A DNA stretch of 64,000 nt from Rheinheimera faecalis (GCF_021290965.1 NZ_JAJOYT010000003.1:186001-250000); one strand, 5' to 3'. Counted from the first letter of the stretch, positions 1 through 7,857 are shown. Notes: generated from the sequence alone by a model not told the origin. Translations and numbers: made by a program.

Positions 1-12
1 ACAAGATGGAGC

Positions 13-42
13 AATAACCAGCAGGGATTGCTGCTGGTTATT
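13..42 (-). terminator. hairpin after the secreted-protein operon
   Basis: A perfect 12-bp inverted repeat (13-24 with 31-42, loop of 6) lies just beyond the 3' end of the leftward gene ending at 60. There is no clear U-tract on either strand, so it may be an mRNA-stabilising or weak terminating hairpin. Confidence 0.5.
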
Positions 43-59
43 CTGATGCTAAAGCAGAT

Positions 60-800
60 TTATTTAGCTTTTTCCGGCCAGGTGGCAGGTAAAGATAAAT
101 CACCTGAAGCCACATCGTACACGTTCACTACGCATAACAGCGGGTTGTGCAGGTTGGCATTTACTTTCAGTGCAGCTGTCACACCGTCGTAGTTAAAATC
201 AGTTGGGAAACCCACTTCTTTTAACGGCACACGGATAGTGACGGTATCTTTTTTCAGGTTGAAATCATAACCAGGAGAGTCGATATAAATTGGAGCGCCT
301 GGCCAGGTTTTTGGCACTTTAGGAGTTTCACCTTTAGGGATATCCCGTACTTTTAAACCTTTAGGGCCACAGCTTTCATCTGGGGTTAACACTACCCAGT
401 GTGAATGCCAGTCGTCGCCGTCGTTCGCCAGATTGCCATCGTTGTTTTCGTCATACAAAGGCGTGTCATCAAAGTCAGGGTGGGCTGTTAATGCCAGCGC
501 CACTATGCCTTTTTTACCATCAAAACCAATGACTGAAGAATCCAGTGTGGTGGGCCAGACATAACTTAGTACGTCTGCTGTGGCAAATTTTCCGCCATTG
601 CTGACTGGTTTTTCTGCACCTGCAGTGCCTGTAACCACCTGCTCAAACACCAGATGGGTACCGTCTTTAAATACCCGGGTGTGAACTAAGTCAAACGCAG
701 CTTTAGTGGCTGACTTTTCTGCATGAATACCACCTGGGCCATGCGCGAATGCCTGGCTGGCGGCTAAAGCTATTAAAGAACTTAATAGTAATTTTTTCAT
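60..800 (-). CDS. secreted protein of unknown function, Asp-rich
   Basis: I do not recognise the family. The protein has a clear Sec signal peptide (MKK, hydrophobic core, cut after ASQAFA, about residue 20), so it should be periplasmic or exported. The mature part starts HGPGG and holds an Asp/Asn-rich stretch around residues 115-130 (DENNDG, NDGDDWHSH) that could bind Ca2+ or another cation, plus two cysteines far apart that could form a disulfide. Two ATGs stand in tandem; the second (800) lies 6 nt from a GAGG ribosome site that overlaps the stop of the thioredoxin-like gene, so translation is probably coupled. It is the second gene of a two-gene operon behind a palindrome-controlled promoter at about 1150. 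Function unknown. Confidence 0.75.
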   Translation of the reverse strand: MKKLLLSSLIALAASQAFAHGPGGIHAEKSATKAAFDLVHTRVFKDGTHLVFEQVVTGTAGAEKPVSNGGKFATADVLSYVWPTTLDSSVIGFDGKKGIVALALTAHPDFDDTPLYDENNDGNLANDGDDWHSHWVVLTPDESCGPKGLKVRDIPKGETPKVPKTWPGAPIYIDSPGYDFNLKKDTVTIRVPLKEVGFPTDFNYDGVTAALKVNANLHNPLLCVVNVYDVASGDLSLPATWPEKAK

Positions 801-808
801 CATTCACC

Positions 809-1051
809 TCAAGCTAAATCTGTGATGGCAGCGCCAAAGTTGATATGTAATACCTGGCCATCAATCACTAAGGCTGGTACTGACTGGACGCCTGCAGCTT
901 TGGCTGTTGCGACTTCAGCACTCTGTTCACCTAAATGCACTACATTAATTTGGTATTTGTTCGGGTCAATCATGCTTAACAAGGCTTGCTCGGCGCTAAT
1001 GCAAACAGGGCAACCAGCATGGTAAAAAGTAGCAATAGTTTTAGTGTTCAT
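809..1051 (-). CDS. thioredoxin/glutaredoxin-like small protein (CPVC)
   Basis: An 80-residue, single-domain thioredoxin-fold protein. The N-terminal beta strand is followed by HAGCPVC, a redox-active CxxC pair at residues 14 and 17, and further on a VPALVI segment carries the cis-proline typical of thioredoxins. There is no signal peptide, so it is cytoplasmic. It is the promoter-proximal gene of an operon with the secreted protein; an AAAGGA site sits 9 nt before the ATG. The promoter at 1145-1173 carries two 15-bp palindromes also found before the DUF2024/Rof operon, so it likely belongs to the regulon of the MarR protein at 2029. Its substrate is unknown; a disulfide reductase role is inferred from the fold. 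Confidence 0.8.
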   Translation of the reverse strand: MNTKTIATFYHAGCPVCISAEQALLSMIDPNKYQINVVHLGEQSAEVATAKAAGVQSVPALVIDGQVLHINFGAAITDLA

Positions 1052-1127
1052 AGCTTTGTTTCCTTTAAAAGAGTCAGGTTAAGAATCTGTACTGCGCTGC
1101 ACTGCATTGCGCTGTACTCTACATTAT

Positions 1128-1173
1128 GTTTCGATTCGATACGTATTATTGTTTTGAATCGAAACAGTGTCAA
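1128..1173 (-). promoter_or_regulatory. sigma-70 promoter with two palindromic operators (thioredoxin-like operon)
   Basis: Reading leftward, TTGACA (1168-1173) and AATAAT (1145-1150) are spaced by exactly 17 bp. GTTTTGAATCGAAAC (1151-1165) fills the spacer and GTTTCGATTCGATAC (1128-1142) covers the predicted start of transcription. Both are near-perfect 15-bp inverted repeats of the type GTWTCGAWTCGAWAC. A protein bound there would block RNA polymerase, so repression is the likely mode. The divergent MarR-type gene at 2029 is the obvious candidate regulator. Confidence 0.75.
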
Positions 1174-1263
1174 GGCTATGTTTTAATAAAACTGTGGATT
1201 ATTTATTAAGGTTTTGATTTTTATCGTTTTATTTTTTTGTTCTGTGCAGTTAAATGCCAGAAA

Positions 1264-1297
1264 ACAAAAAAGCCACCTGGTCGGTGGCTTCTTTTTT
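1264..1297 (-). terminator. Rho-independent terminator after the rof-like gene
   Basis: GCCACC and GGTGGC form a stem (1271-1277 with 1283-1289), with an A-run before it and a T-run after it. It could therefore act in both directions; it ends the leftward DUF2024-rof transcript. Confidence 0.8.
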
Positions 1298-1312
1298 AAA
1301 GGGGGGAAAGGC

Positions 1313-1588
1313 TCAAATAGCGCAGCTTCCGCCTTGCTGTAACCAAATTTCCTGTTGGGGGGCATTGGCATCCAATACCTCAATACGTTCTATCTGCAGC
1401 AGTGGAATTTCCACTTTTTGTCCGTCCTTATCCAGCAGCAGAAATTCTTCCTGTGCTGTACTTCGGGTGTCACGGGCAATACCCTGAATAGTGCTGCCAT
1501 CCAGCTGATGGATCAGGACCGGGTATCGTCTCATACAGATAATTTCGACATGATCATGTAAATCGCAAGCAAGAATGGCCGGGTTCAT
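1313..1588 (-). CDS. rof: Rof-like Rho-binding antiterminator
   Basis: A 91-residue Sm-like small protein. The N-terminal CDLHDHVEIICMRRYPV segment and the beta-rich body (LDGSTIQGIARDT, EEFLLLD, VEIPLLQIERIE) match the Rof/YaeO family, which binds Rho near its primary RNA site and lowers Rho-dependent termination. The start is backed by AAAGGAG seven nt before the ATG. It is the second gene of an operon with the DUF2024 gene (gap 43 bp) and is followed by a clear intrinsic terminator. An antiterminator under an inducible, palindrome-controlled promoter suggests a stress response that relaxes Rho termination. The family call is by recognition only; a Rof-like protein with another partner is possible. 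Confidence 0.75.
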   Translation of the reverse strand: MNPAILACDLHDHVEIICMRRYPVLIHQLDGSTIQGIARDTRSTAQEEFLLLDKDGQKVEIPLLQIERIEVLDANAPQQEIWLQQGGSCAI

Positions 1589-1631
1589 CAGGGTGCTCCT
1601 TTGATCTTGGGTTAATTAAACACAGAGCCGC

Positions 1632-1886
1632 TTAGCAGCCCTGTAATTTCAGAATGTAATACCCCTGCACATTAATAGCTGAAATAACCGCTGGGGTGGC
1701 TATTTCGTTATGACAAAAATCACAGCTTTGTTGCTGTATGTCGTCACTGTTATAGCCTTGTTGTTGTAAAAACTGCTGTGCATAGAGTTTAGCCTTAGCT
1801 GCATGCTCTGGCGTCACCAACACATCAAAATGCAGGTAATGGCCATTGGTCGTTTTTACATGGGTGTCAAAAACCTGAACGTTCAT
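1632..1886 (-). CDS. DUF2024 family protein
   Basis: The protein has 84 residues when started at the ATG at 1886, which has GAGGAG 6 nt upstream; a TTG start 18 nt earlier lies before that ribosome site and is unlikely. The opening VFDTHVKTTNGHYLHFDVLV and the late CDFCHNE motif with a closing GYYILKLQGC mark it as DUF2024, a small conserved protein of unknown function. The CxxCH motif and the last Cys could bind a metal or take part in redox chemistry. It is the first gene of an operon with the Rof-like gene, behind a promoter with two 15-bp palindromes shared with the thioredoxin-like operon. Confidence 0.8.
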   Translation of the reverse strand: MNVQVFDTHVKTTNGHYLHFDVLVTPEHAAKAKLYAQQFLQQQGYNSDDIQQQSCDFCHNEIATPAVISAINVQGYYILKLQGC

Positions 1887-1915
1887 AAAAAGCTCCTCAC
1901 TCAACCTTAAATTAA

Positions 1916-1968
1916 GTATCGAATCGATACGTTATTAAAATAATAGTTTCGCTTCGATACAATGTCAA
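1916..1968 (-). promoter_or_regulatory. sigma-70 promoter with two palindromic operators (DUF2024-rof operon)
   Basis: Leftward TTGACA (1963-1968) and TATTAT (1940-1945) are 17 bp apart. GTTTCGCTTCGATAC (1946-1960) lies exactly in the spacer and GTATCGAATCGATAC (1916-1930), a perfect odd-length palindrome, lies just past the predicted start point. This repeats the layout at 1128-1173. The divergent MarR gene begins 60 bp to the right, so the same sites could also serve autoregulation. Confidence 0.78.
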
Positions 1969-2028
1969 GCTATACTGTGCAGATAAAATACAGGTCTAGA
2001 TCCAGATGCAAGTGCAGGTGTTAAAACT

Positions 2029-2589
2029 ATGGCTTTAAGCTTTTTTGATTATGTCGAACGCATCAACAGTTTGCTGCGTAGCTGGCAGCGGGACGATGCC
2101 GAACTTTCTATGGTGCCCGCTGTGCAGCTTAGCGCTTTGCGTTATCTGAGTATTTGTAATCATTACTCAGATACTGTGATGGGCGTGACCGATTATCTGG
2201 GCCTGACTAAAGGCACAGTGTCTCAGTCGTTAAAAGCGCTGGAAGAGCGGCAGTGGATTTACAAAGAGCCGGATCTGCAGGACAAACGCATAGTGCATTT
2301 AAAACCAACAGCAGCAGGTTTAGCTGTGGTGCAACAGTTGGTGGCTGTGCAGGTGCTGCAACAGGCAGTGCAGCAGCTGGGGCCTGAACTGGAACAGCAA
2401 CTGACAGGCGCTTTGCATCAGTTGTTGAGTCATGTGCAGCAGCAAGAGCAGCGCAAAAGTTTTGGCGTGTGCAAAAGCTGCCGTTTCCATCAGCAGCAGG
2501 ACGGTTTGCCCTTTTGTGGTTTAACTCAGCAGCCTTTGCCGGTAACAAGTACAGAGCTGATTTGTCGTGAACATCAGGATACGGCATAG
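2029..2589 (+). CDS. MarR-family transcriptional regulator with Cys/His-rich C-terminus
   Basis: A 186-residue winged-helix regulator. Residues 1-140 have the MarR fold: the recognition region MGVTDYLGLTKGTVSQSLKALEERQWI (about 51-77) and a wing DLQDKRIVHL (about 82-91). Beyond the usual end it carries an extra tail with C148, C151, H154, C163, C179 and H182 (CxxCRFH, FCGLT, CREH), which could hold zinc or an Fe-S cluster and so sense metal or redox state. It is divergent from the DUF2024-rof operon; palindromes in that promoter and in the thioredoxin-operon promoter are its likely operators. The amidotransferase at 2602 follows after 12 bp and is probably cotranscribed. The inducer is unknown. 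Confidence 0.85.
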   Translation: MALSFFDYVERINSLLRSWQRDDAELSMVPAVQLSALRYLSICNHYSDTVMGVTDYLGLTKGTVSQSLKALEERQWIYKEPDLQDKRIVHLKPTAAGLAVVQQLVAVQVLQQAVQQLGPELEQQLTGALHQLLSHVQQQEQRKSFGVCKSCRFHQQQDGLPFCGLTQQPLPVTSTELICREHQDTA

Positions 2590-2601
2590 AGGAGAAAATA
2601 G

Positions 2602-3309
2602 ATGAAGACGAAAAGTTGCGTGGTGATCCGGCATTTACAGTTTGAAGATCTCGGTAGTTTTGCTGAGCCATTAACGGCTGCTGGTTATCAGCTGCAGTAT
2701 CTGGATGCGGCTATGGATGATTTAACTGCGGCGTATCAGGCGGATTTAACTGTCATTTTAGGTGGCCCGGTGGGCGTGTACGACACAGCTTTGTATCCGT
2801 TTTTACAGACTGAGCTGCTGATCGCCAAACAACGTTTGGCAGAACAGCGGCCCTTGTTAGGGGTTTGCCTCGGGTCGCAGCTAATAGCTGCAGCTGCTGG
2901 TGCTGCTGTCTATCCGGGCGCTTATGGCAAAGAAATTGGCTGGTCGCCTATTCAGTTTACTCAAGCGGCGCTGGACACTCAGCTTTTTGCGGTTGAGGAC
3001 ACGAATACAGAAATCCAGATGTTCCACTGGCATGGCGATACCTTTGATTTGCCTGCTGGTGCAGAGCTGTTGGCATCGAGTGAAGACTACAAACAAATTT
3101 ACCATATAGGCTCGCAGGTACTGGCGTTTCAATGCCACCCTGAACTGGAAGGCCAGCGTATCGAACAATGGTTGCTTGGCCATGCCGCCGAATTAGCAGC
3201 CTGGCCTTTGGCAGATTTAGCGAAAATTCGCCAGGACACCAAAGCTTATGCCCCGGCTTTACGCCAGTTTAGCCAGCAATTACTTACGCGCTGGCTGGAT
3301 CAGCTGTAA
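2602..3309 (+). CDS. class I glutamine amidotransferase-like protein
   Basis: A 235-residue stand-alone GATase-1 domain. The nucleophile elbow GVCLGSQ places the catalytic Cys at 89, and CHPELE gives the His (179) and Glu (181) of the triad. ILGGPVGVYD near residue 54 is the oxyanion strand region. This type hydrolyses glutamine or a related gamma-glutamyl compound (GuaA-like or PuuD/YfeJ-like); no synthetase domain is attached and the acceptor is unknown. The start has AGAGGAG about 7 nt upstream. It sits 12 bp after the MarR gene and ends 6 bp from the convergent norR, so it is probably read from the MarR promoter. Confidence 0.85.
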   Translation: MKTKSCVVIRHLQFEDLGSFAEPLTAAGYQLQYLDAAMDDLTAAYQADLTVILGGPVGVYDTALYPFLQTELLIAKQRLAEQRPLLGVCLGSQLIAAAAGAAVYPGAYGKEIGWSPIQFTQAALDTQLFAVEDTNTEIQMFHWHGDTFDLPAGAELLASSEDYKQIYHIGSQVLAFQCHPELEGQRIEQWLLGHAAELAAWPLADLAKIRQDTKAYAPALRQFSQQLLTRWLDQL

Positions 3310-3315
3310 GCTAGC

Positions 3316-4905
3316 TTAGCTGCGCACCGTCTTTTCGACTTTAATACCTAAGCGTTTGGCGAGGCGGGCCAGATTGGCCCTGTCTAAATCGAGCTGCTTC
3401 GCCGCCAGACTCCAGTTGCCAGCTGTTTGGCTTAGGATTTGAATAATTTGCTGCTTCTGAAATTCTTCAGTGGCAGCTTTCAGGCTTAAGCCGTTGCTGT
3501 GGAGCATAGGCAAAGTTGCTGGCGAGTGGCTATCGGCTGAAACTCCTCGCTCTGCCAGCTCCAGATGCTGTGGTAACAGAGCAATAATATCCTGGGCTTT
3601 GGCTTCTTTTCTGGCTTTGAGCGCAGCGCGGCTAATCACATGTTCCAGCTCCCGCACATTACCAGGCCAGTTGTACTGCAACAACACAGACTGAGCTGCG
3701 GTGCTGAGTTTTAGCTGACGTATGCCCAATTTGCGGGCAGTCAATTCCAGAAAATAGCCGGCCAGCAGCAACACATCCTGTTGTCGCTCTTTGAGTGCAG
3801 GGACAGTAATGGGATAAACAGATAATCGATGATACAAGTCGGCGCGAAAATGACCTGCAGCCACTTCAGCAGCTAAATCTCTGTTGGTGGCCGCTATCAC
3901 CCGCACATTCACCGTTTTTACTTCATCTTTGCCGACAGGCTGAATTTCGCCGCTTTGCAGCACCCGCAATAATTTGCTTTGTACGCTAAGTGGCAGTTCA
4001 CCGACTTCATCGAGGAATATAGTGCCACCATCGGCCAATAAAAATTTACCAGGTCTTTCCCGCTCGGCACCGGTAAAAGCACCTTTGGCATGACCAAACA
4101 ACTCAGATTCAGCCAGTGTTTCAGGCAAAGAAGCACAGTTTAAATGCACCAGTTGCTGTTTGGCTCTTCTGGATAACTGATGCAGAGTTCTGGCGACCAG
4201 CTCTTTACCTACGCCAGTCTGGCCCTGAATGAGCACTGTGTAATCTGAACCCGCGACCAGTTGAATATCACTTTTTAGCGCCAGCATCGCCTGGCTTTGA
4301 CCTATCAGTTCGCCACCATCGCGGATCAGGGCTTCATGAGTCAGTTCTTCGACTAAATGTTGCGCCTGCAGCGCTTGTTGTTCGAGTTTTTTCAGCTGAA
4401 TAGCTGTTTTTAAGGTGGCTGCCGACATAGCTGCAATCAAGTCTAAGGTCCGTTCAGCTATGGCAGAAAAAGCATCAGGTTTCAGGCTGTCCAGCGTCAG
4501 CACCCCTATCAGTTGGCCATCTGAATACAAAGGTAAACCCATACAGGAATGCACAGGCAAGTCACCGGCCTGCGCCAGTAACAAGCCATCGTAAGGATCA
4601 GCCAATTCAGTGTCGGATGGAAAACGCACCGGGCTGCTGCTTTGGCAAATGAGCGCAAGGCGAGGGTGATCCTTCAGAGCGAAACGACGGCCTAAGGTAT
4701 CAGCTGTTAAGCCTTGGATCGCCAGCGGCATCAGCAGCTCCCCCTGATAAGAGAGCAGCACCACCGCATCGCAGTTAATGGCTTTACGCACAGAGCCCAG
4801 CAAGCGGTCAAAGCGATCTGTGGTGGTGATGCTGTTCGCCAGATCCAGCGCCACTTCCAGCAACAAGGTTGAGTTGAGTTCGGCCATTGCAGCTCCTGCT
4901 GACAT
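3316..4905 (-). CDS. norR: nitric oxide-responsive sigma-54 activator NorR
   Basis: A 529-residue bacterial enhancer-binding protein. The GAF sensor spans about 20-180 and binds a mononuclear iron in the E. coli protein; residues matching the ligands known there appear kept (D103/D106, H119, C121, D139). The AAA+ domain spans about 198-430 with Walker A GQTGVGKE (228-235), the sigma-54 contact loop GAFTGA (275-280) and Walker B GGTIFLDE (293-300). A Fis-type HTH ends the protein ([20 protein letters not shown]). NO binding relieves repression of the ATPase. Divergent to it are two NorR-type sites, a sigma-54 promoter and NO-detoxification genes. A second in-frame Met at codon 7 could also be the start. 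Confidence 0.95.
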   Translation of the reverse strand: MSAGAAMAELNSTLLLEVALDLANSITTTDRFDRLLGSVRKAINCDAVVLLSYQGELLMPLAIQGLTADTLGRRFALKDHPRLALICQSSSPVRFPSDTELADPYDGLLLAQAGDLPVHSCMGLPLYSDGQLIGVLTLDSLKPDAFSAIAERTLDLIAAMSAATLKTAIQLKKLEQQALQAQHLVEELTHEALIRDGGELIGQSQAMLALKSDIQLVAGSDYTVLIQGQTGVGKELVARTLHQLSRRAKQQLVHLNCASLPETLAESELFGHAKGAFTGAERERPGKFLLADGGTIFLDEVGELPLSVQSKLLRVLQSGEIQPVGKDEVKTVNVRVIAATNRDLAAEVAAGHFRADLYHRLSVYPITVPALKERQQDVLLLAGYFLELTARKLGIRQLKLSTAAQSVLLQYNWPGNVRELEHVISRAALKARKEAKAQDIIALLPQHLELAERGVSADSHSPATLPMLHSNGLSLKAATEEFQKQQIIQILSQTAGNWSLAAKQLDLDRANLARLAKRLGIKVEKTVRS

Positions 4906-4942
4906 TTGTTCTGCTTAAATTGTGTCACAAAGAATCTAGTTT

Positions 4943-4977
4943 GTCATTTTGACTCTTATTTATTGTGTCATTTTGAC
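4943..4977 (+). promoter_or_regulatory. two NorR enhancer sites
   Basis: The 11-mer GTCATTTTGAC occurs twice, at 4943-4953 and 4967-4977, 24 bp apart. It matches the GT-N7-AC core of NorR sites with the GTCA/TGAC arms. A further GTCA half-site lies at 4924-4927. The sites are about 80-115 bp upstream of the predicted start of the sigma-54 promoter at 5031, a normal enhancer distance. Confidence 0.85.
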
Positions 4978-5030
4978 ATGAATTTTGGTTGGTTAATTAT
5001 TAAGTTATTGAAATTAAAGTTAAAAATAAC

Positions 5031-5046
5031 TGGCATCAGAACTGCA
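5031..5046 (+). promoter_or_regulatory. sigma-54 promoter of the NO-detoxification operon
   Basis: TGGCATCAGAACTGCA has GG (5032-5033) and GC (5044-5045) with exactly 10 bp between, as required for sigma-54 (-24/-12). Transcription should start near 5057 and run through the small membrane gene, nnrS and hmp. Confidence 0.85.
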
Positions 5047-5095
5047 ATACATAAGGAAACCAAACCGGAATCCAATGATTCCACAGGAGCTTATG

Positions 5096-5365
5096 ATGTT
5101 TCATGTTGCCCAATTTTTTAGTAATGAAAAACTGTCCGCCTCTGACAAGTTCGAAACTTTGTTACTGGCTGCCAATACTTTATTAGCTTTGTCTTTTAGC
5201 TTACTACTGGCGACTGTGGTTGTTTGTTATCCGCTCTCTTATATGTTTTCGTTTGAACTGCAACTGGCAGGTCACGTCACTATGATTTTCAGCGCGACTT
5301 TGGTGAAAATTGCCTATGTCTGCCGCTGCATAGCTCAGTACGAACTGCACAAAGAAGTGCGTTAA
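5096..5365 (+). CDS. small membrane protein of the NorR-controlled operon
   Basis: An 89-residue protein with two predicted membrane helices (about residues 22-46 and 57-77), then a short charged tail (RCIAQYELHKEVR). It is the first gene after the sigma-54 promoter and ends 3 bp before nnrS. AGGAG sits 6 nt before the second of two tandem ATGs (5096), so I prefer that start over 5093 or the ATG at 5075. I do not recognise a named family. Its place implies a role in NO or nitrosative stress, perhaps as a partner of NnrS; this is inferred from context only. Confidence 0.7.
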   Translation: MFHVAQFFSNEKLSASDKFETLLLAANTLLALSFSLLLATVVVCYPLSYMFSFELQLAGHVTMIFSATLVKIAYVCRCIAQYELHKEVR

Positions 5366-5368
5366 GCC

Positions 5369-6604
5369 ATGAGCCAGCGTCCTCCTTTGATGAATATCCA
5401 CTGGCCTGACGAAGTGCAAGAGGGCAAGCGAAAAGCTCTGTCCTCTTATCCTTTGTTTGCGTTGGCATTCAGGCCTTTTTTTCTGGCCGGTGCCTGTTGG
5501 GCTTTCGTGGCGATCAGCATTTGGGCCTTGTGGTTTAGCGGCTTGATGTTGTTTCAGTTTGGTTTTCTTGCAGCCCTGTGGCACGCCCATGAGATGTTAT
5601 TTGGCTTTGGTGCTTTAGTTGCTGTGGGCTTTTTACTGACGGCAGCACAAAACTGGACAGGCTTGCCCAGTCTATCGGGCAAACCGCTGTTGTTATTAAC
5701 CGGGCTTTGGCTGACTGCCCGTTTTTGCTTGTTATTCGCAGAATACACTCCACTGTTATGGCTTTTTATCGCCGCTCAACTGCTGTGGTGGGCTGGTGCT
5801 ATTTACAGTTTAGCGAGCTTACTGATCAGAGCTAAAAGTAAAAATAACTATCTGTTTATTCCACTCTTGTCTGGGATGGCTTTGCTCAATACGGCTTTTA
5901 TTTATGCAGCTGCGACTCAGCAGTTTGCCGCCGCTTCGCATTTAAGTCACAGCATGATCCTGCTGTTTGGCATCCTGATGGGCATAGTAGGTGGACGGGT
6001 GATCCCATTTTTCACCGCCAGGGCTTTAGGACTGGAACAAATCAAAACGCCATTGCTGGATAAGTTGTTATTGCCTTTGTCTGTGTTTGGCACCGCATTG
6101 TTTATCACAGGTTTTTTTGTCCAACTGCCACTTAAAGCGGGCTGGTTGATACTGCTGGTGGGGTCTTTGCATCTGGTGCGTTTATCCTTCTGGACGTCAT
6201 GGAAAATCTGGGCAGCCCCTTTGCTTTGGTCCTTACAGCTGGCTTATCTGGCCTTGGCTTTAGGTTTAATTCTTTTAGGCATCAGCGATTTAACTCTGCT
6301 ACTGGTATTTAAAGACGTGCTGCATCTGCTGAGCATCAGCGCTATGGCAGGCATGATCCTCGCCATGATGGCCCGTGTGTCTTTAGGTCATACAGGCCGG
6401 CTACTGCAGGTTGGCAAAACTATCACTGTAGCTTTTGCTTTGCTGTTGCTCGCTGGCCCTGTGCGGATGGTGGCCAGCTTAGCAGGGTTCCCTCTGATGT
6501 TCTGGCAAGCCAGCGCTGTGTTATGGCTGTGCGCCTTTGCAATCTTCCTTTGGTTTTATTGGCCTGTTCTGACTCAGCCCCGTGCTGACGGCAGACCGGG
6601 TTAG
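5369..6604 (+). CDS. nnrS: NnrS family haem-copper membrane protein
   Basis: A 411-residue polytopic inner-membrane protein with about 12 predicted helices. It opens with a short cytoplasmic part and FALAFRPFFLAGACWA, the usual start of NnrS; conserved His-bearing segments such as WHAHEMLFGFG (about residues 71-81) and HSMILLFGILMGIVGGRVIPFFTARA (about 194-219) are present. NnrS binds haem and copper and lessens nitrosative stress, notably damage from iron-nitrosyl complexes. It sits between the small membrane gene and hmp, in a NorR/sigma-54 operon. Confidence 0.93.
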   Translation: MSQRPPLMNIHWPDEVQEGKRKALSSYPLFALAFRPFFLAGACWAFVAISIWALWFSGLMLFQFGFLAALWHAHEMLFGFGALVAVGFLLTAAQNWTGLPSLSGKPLLLLTGLWLTARFCLLFAEYTPLLWLFIAAQLLWWAGAIYSLASLLIRAKSKNNYLFIPLLSGMALLNTAFIYAAATQQFAAASHLSHSMILLFGILMGIVGGRVIPFFTARALGLEQIKTPLLDKLLLPLSVFGTALFITGFFVQLPLKAGWLILLVGSLHLVRLSFWTSWKIWAAPLLWSLQLAYLALALGLILLGISDLTLLLVFKDVLHLLSISAMAGMILAMMARVSLGHTGRLLQVGKTITVAFALLLLAGPVRMVASLAGFPLMFWQASAVLWLCAFAIFLWFYWPVLTQPRADGRPG

Positions 6605-6644
6605 TTTCTGCTGTTCTAAGTTATTTAATTAAATGAGGTTTTTT

Positions 6645-7838
6645 ATGTTATCTGCTCAAACTATTGCCATCGTTAAAAGCACTGTGCCCTTACTGGAAGG
6701 TGCCGGTGTGGCCATCACTAACCACTTCTATCAGCGTATGTTTCAGGTGAATCCTGAGCTGAAAGATATATTTAATATGACCAACCAGCACAGTGGCCGC
6801 CAGCAATTTGCCTTGTTTAGTGCTATTGCCGCTTACGCCAAAAATATAGATAACTTGTCTGTGCTGACTGAAACTGTGGAGCGTGTGGCGCATAAACATA
6901 CCAGCTTTTTTATTCAGCCTGAGCACTACGACATTGTAGGTCATCACCTGATTGAAACTTTACGTGAACTGGCTCCTGATGCATTTACGCCAGAAGTAGA
7001 ACAGGCCTGGACTGAAGCTTATGGCGTGCTGGCGAATATTTTTACAGGCCGCGAGCGTCAAATTTATAACCAGACTGAACAAAAGCCGGGTGGCTGGTAT
7101 GGTCCACGTCGTTTTAAAGTGAAAGAAAAAATCCGTGAATCTGAACTGGTATCAAGCTTCGTATTGGTACCAAAAGATGGTGAAGCCGTGGTGGATTACC
7201 TGCCAGGCCAATATCTGGGTGTGAAAGTAAAACCTGCGCATTGTGACTACTATGAAATCCGTCAATATTCCTTGTCTGACAAAGCGAATGGCCATAGTTA
7301 CCGGATCAGCGTCAAACGTGAAACGGGTGAAGTGGCTGGTTTAGTTTCTAATTATCTGCATGACGAAATTCAGGCCGGAGATGAGCTGGATATTCTGCCG
7401 CCAGCTGGTGACTTCTTCCTGCAATCTGCTCATTTACCTACAGTGTTGATCTCAGCTGGTGTGGGTTTAACCCCTATGGTGTCTATGCTGGAAAGCATTG
7501 TGGCTTTAAAGCAACAAACCCCGGTGTTTTTCCTGCACGCTTGTGAAAATACGCAGCAACATTCATTTGCACAGCGTATTTCGCAACTGGAAAAAGACTA
7601 CCCATTACTGCACAACTTTACCTGGTTCAACAAAGCGGAGCAGAACACAGCTGCCGGTCAGTTTACTGGTTTGATGGATCTGAAAGCTGTTGCTGCCCAG
7701 TTGCCGCTGCAAAGTGCCAATTTCTACCTCTGTGGTCCTACAGGTTTTATGAAGTTTGCCAAAGATCAGTTACTGGCGTTGGGTGTGGCTTCGGCTCAAA
7801 TTCACTATGAAGTTTTTGGTCCTCATAGCGACCTGTAA
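6645..7838 (+). CDS. hmp: flavohaemoglobin, nitric oxide dioxygenase Hmp
   Basis: The protein has 397 residues when started at the ATG at 6645, which follows GAGG by 7 nt; this puts the proximal haem His at residue 85, as in E. coli Hmp, and is preferred over the ATG at 6633. The globin domain (1-140) has IAAYA and AHKHTSF; the FAD-binding domain (about 150-255) has PGQYLGVKV and RQYSL; the NAD-binding domain has ISAGVGLTPM and YLCGPTGFM and ends EVFGPHSDL. It turns NO plus O2 into nitrate using NAD(P)H. It lies 40 bp after nnrS in the NorR operon. Confidence 0.97.
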   Translation: MLSAQTIAIVKSTVPLLEGAGVAITNHFYQRMFQVNPELKDIFNMTNQHSGRQQFALFSAIAAYAKNIDNLSVLTETVERVAHKHTSFFIQPEHYDIVGHHLIETLRELAPDAFTPEVEQAWTEAYGVLANIFTGRERQIYNQTEQKPGGWYGPRRFKVKEKIRESELVSSFVLVPKDGEAVVDYLPGQYLGVKVKPAHCDYYEIRQYSLSDKANGHSYRISVKRETGEVAGLVSNYLHDEIQAGDELDILPPAGDFFLQSAHLPTVLISAGVGLTPMVSMLESIVALKQQTPVFFLHACENTQQHSFAQRISQLEKDYPLLHNFTWFNKAEQNTAAGQFTGLMDLKAVAAQLPLQSANFYLCGPTGFMKFAKDQLLALGVASAQIHYEVFGPHSDL

Positions 7839-7857
7839 TAGCGATCAGCGCTAGCTA

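Noticed and set aside
2207-2671. Leftward ORF of 154 codons over the MarR gene
   Set aside because: Antisense to a clear regulator with good motifs; low-complexity Ala/Leu content typical of a shadow.
5204-5590. Leftward ORF of 128 codons over the NO operon
   Set aside because: Antisense to nnrS and the small membrane gene; composition is that of a reversed membrane-protein frame.
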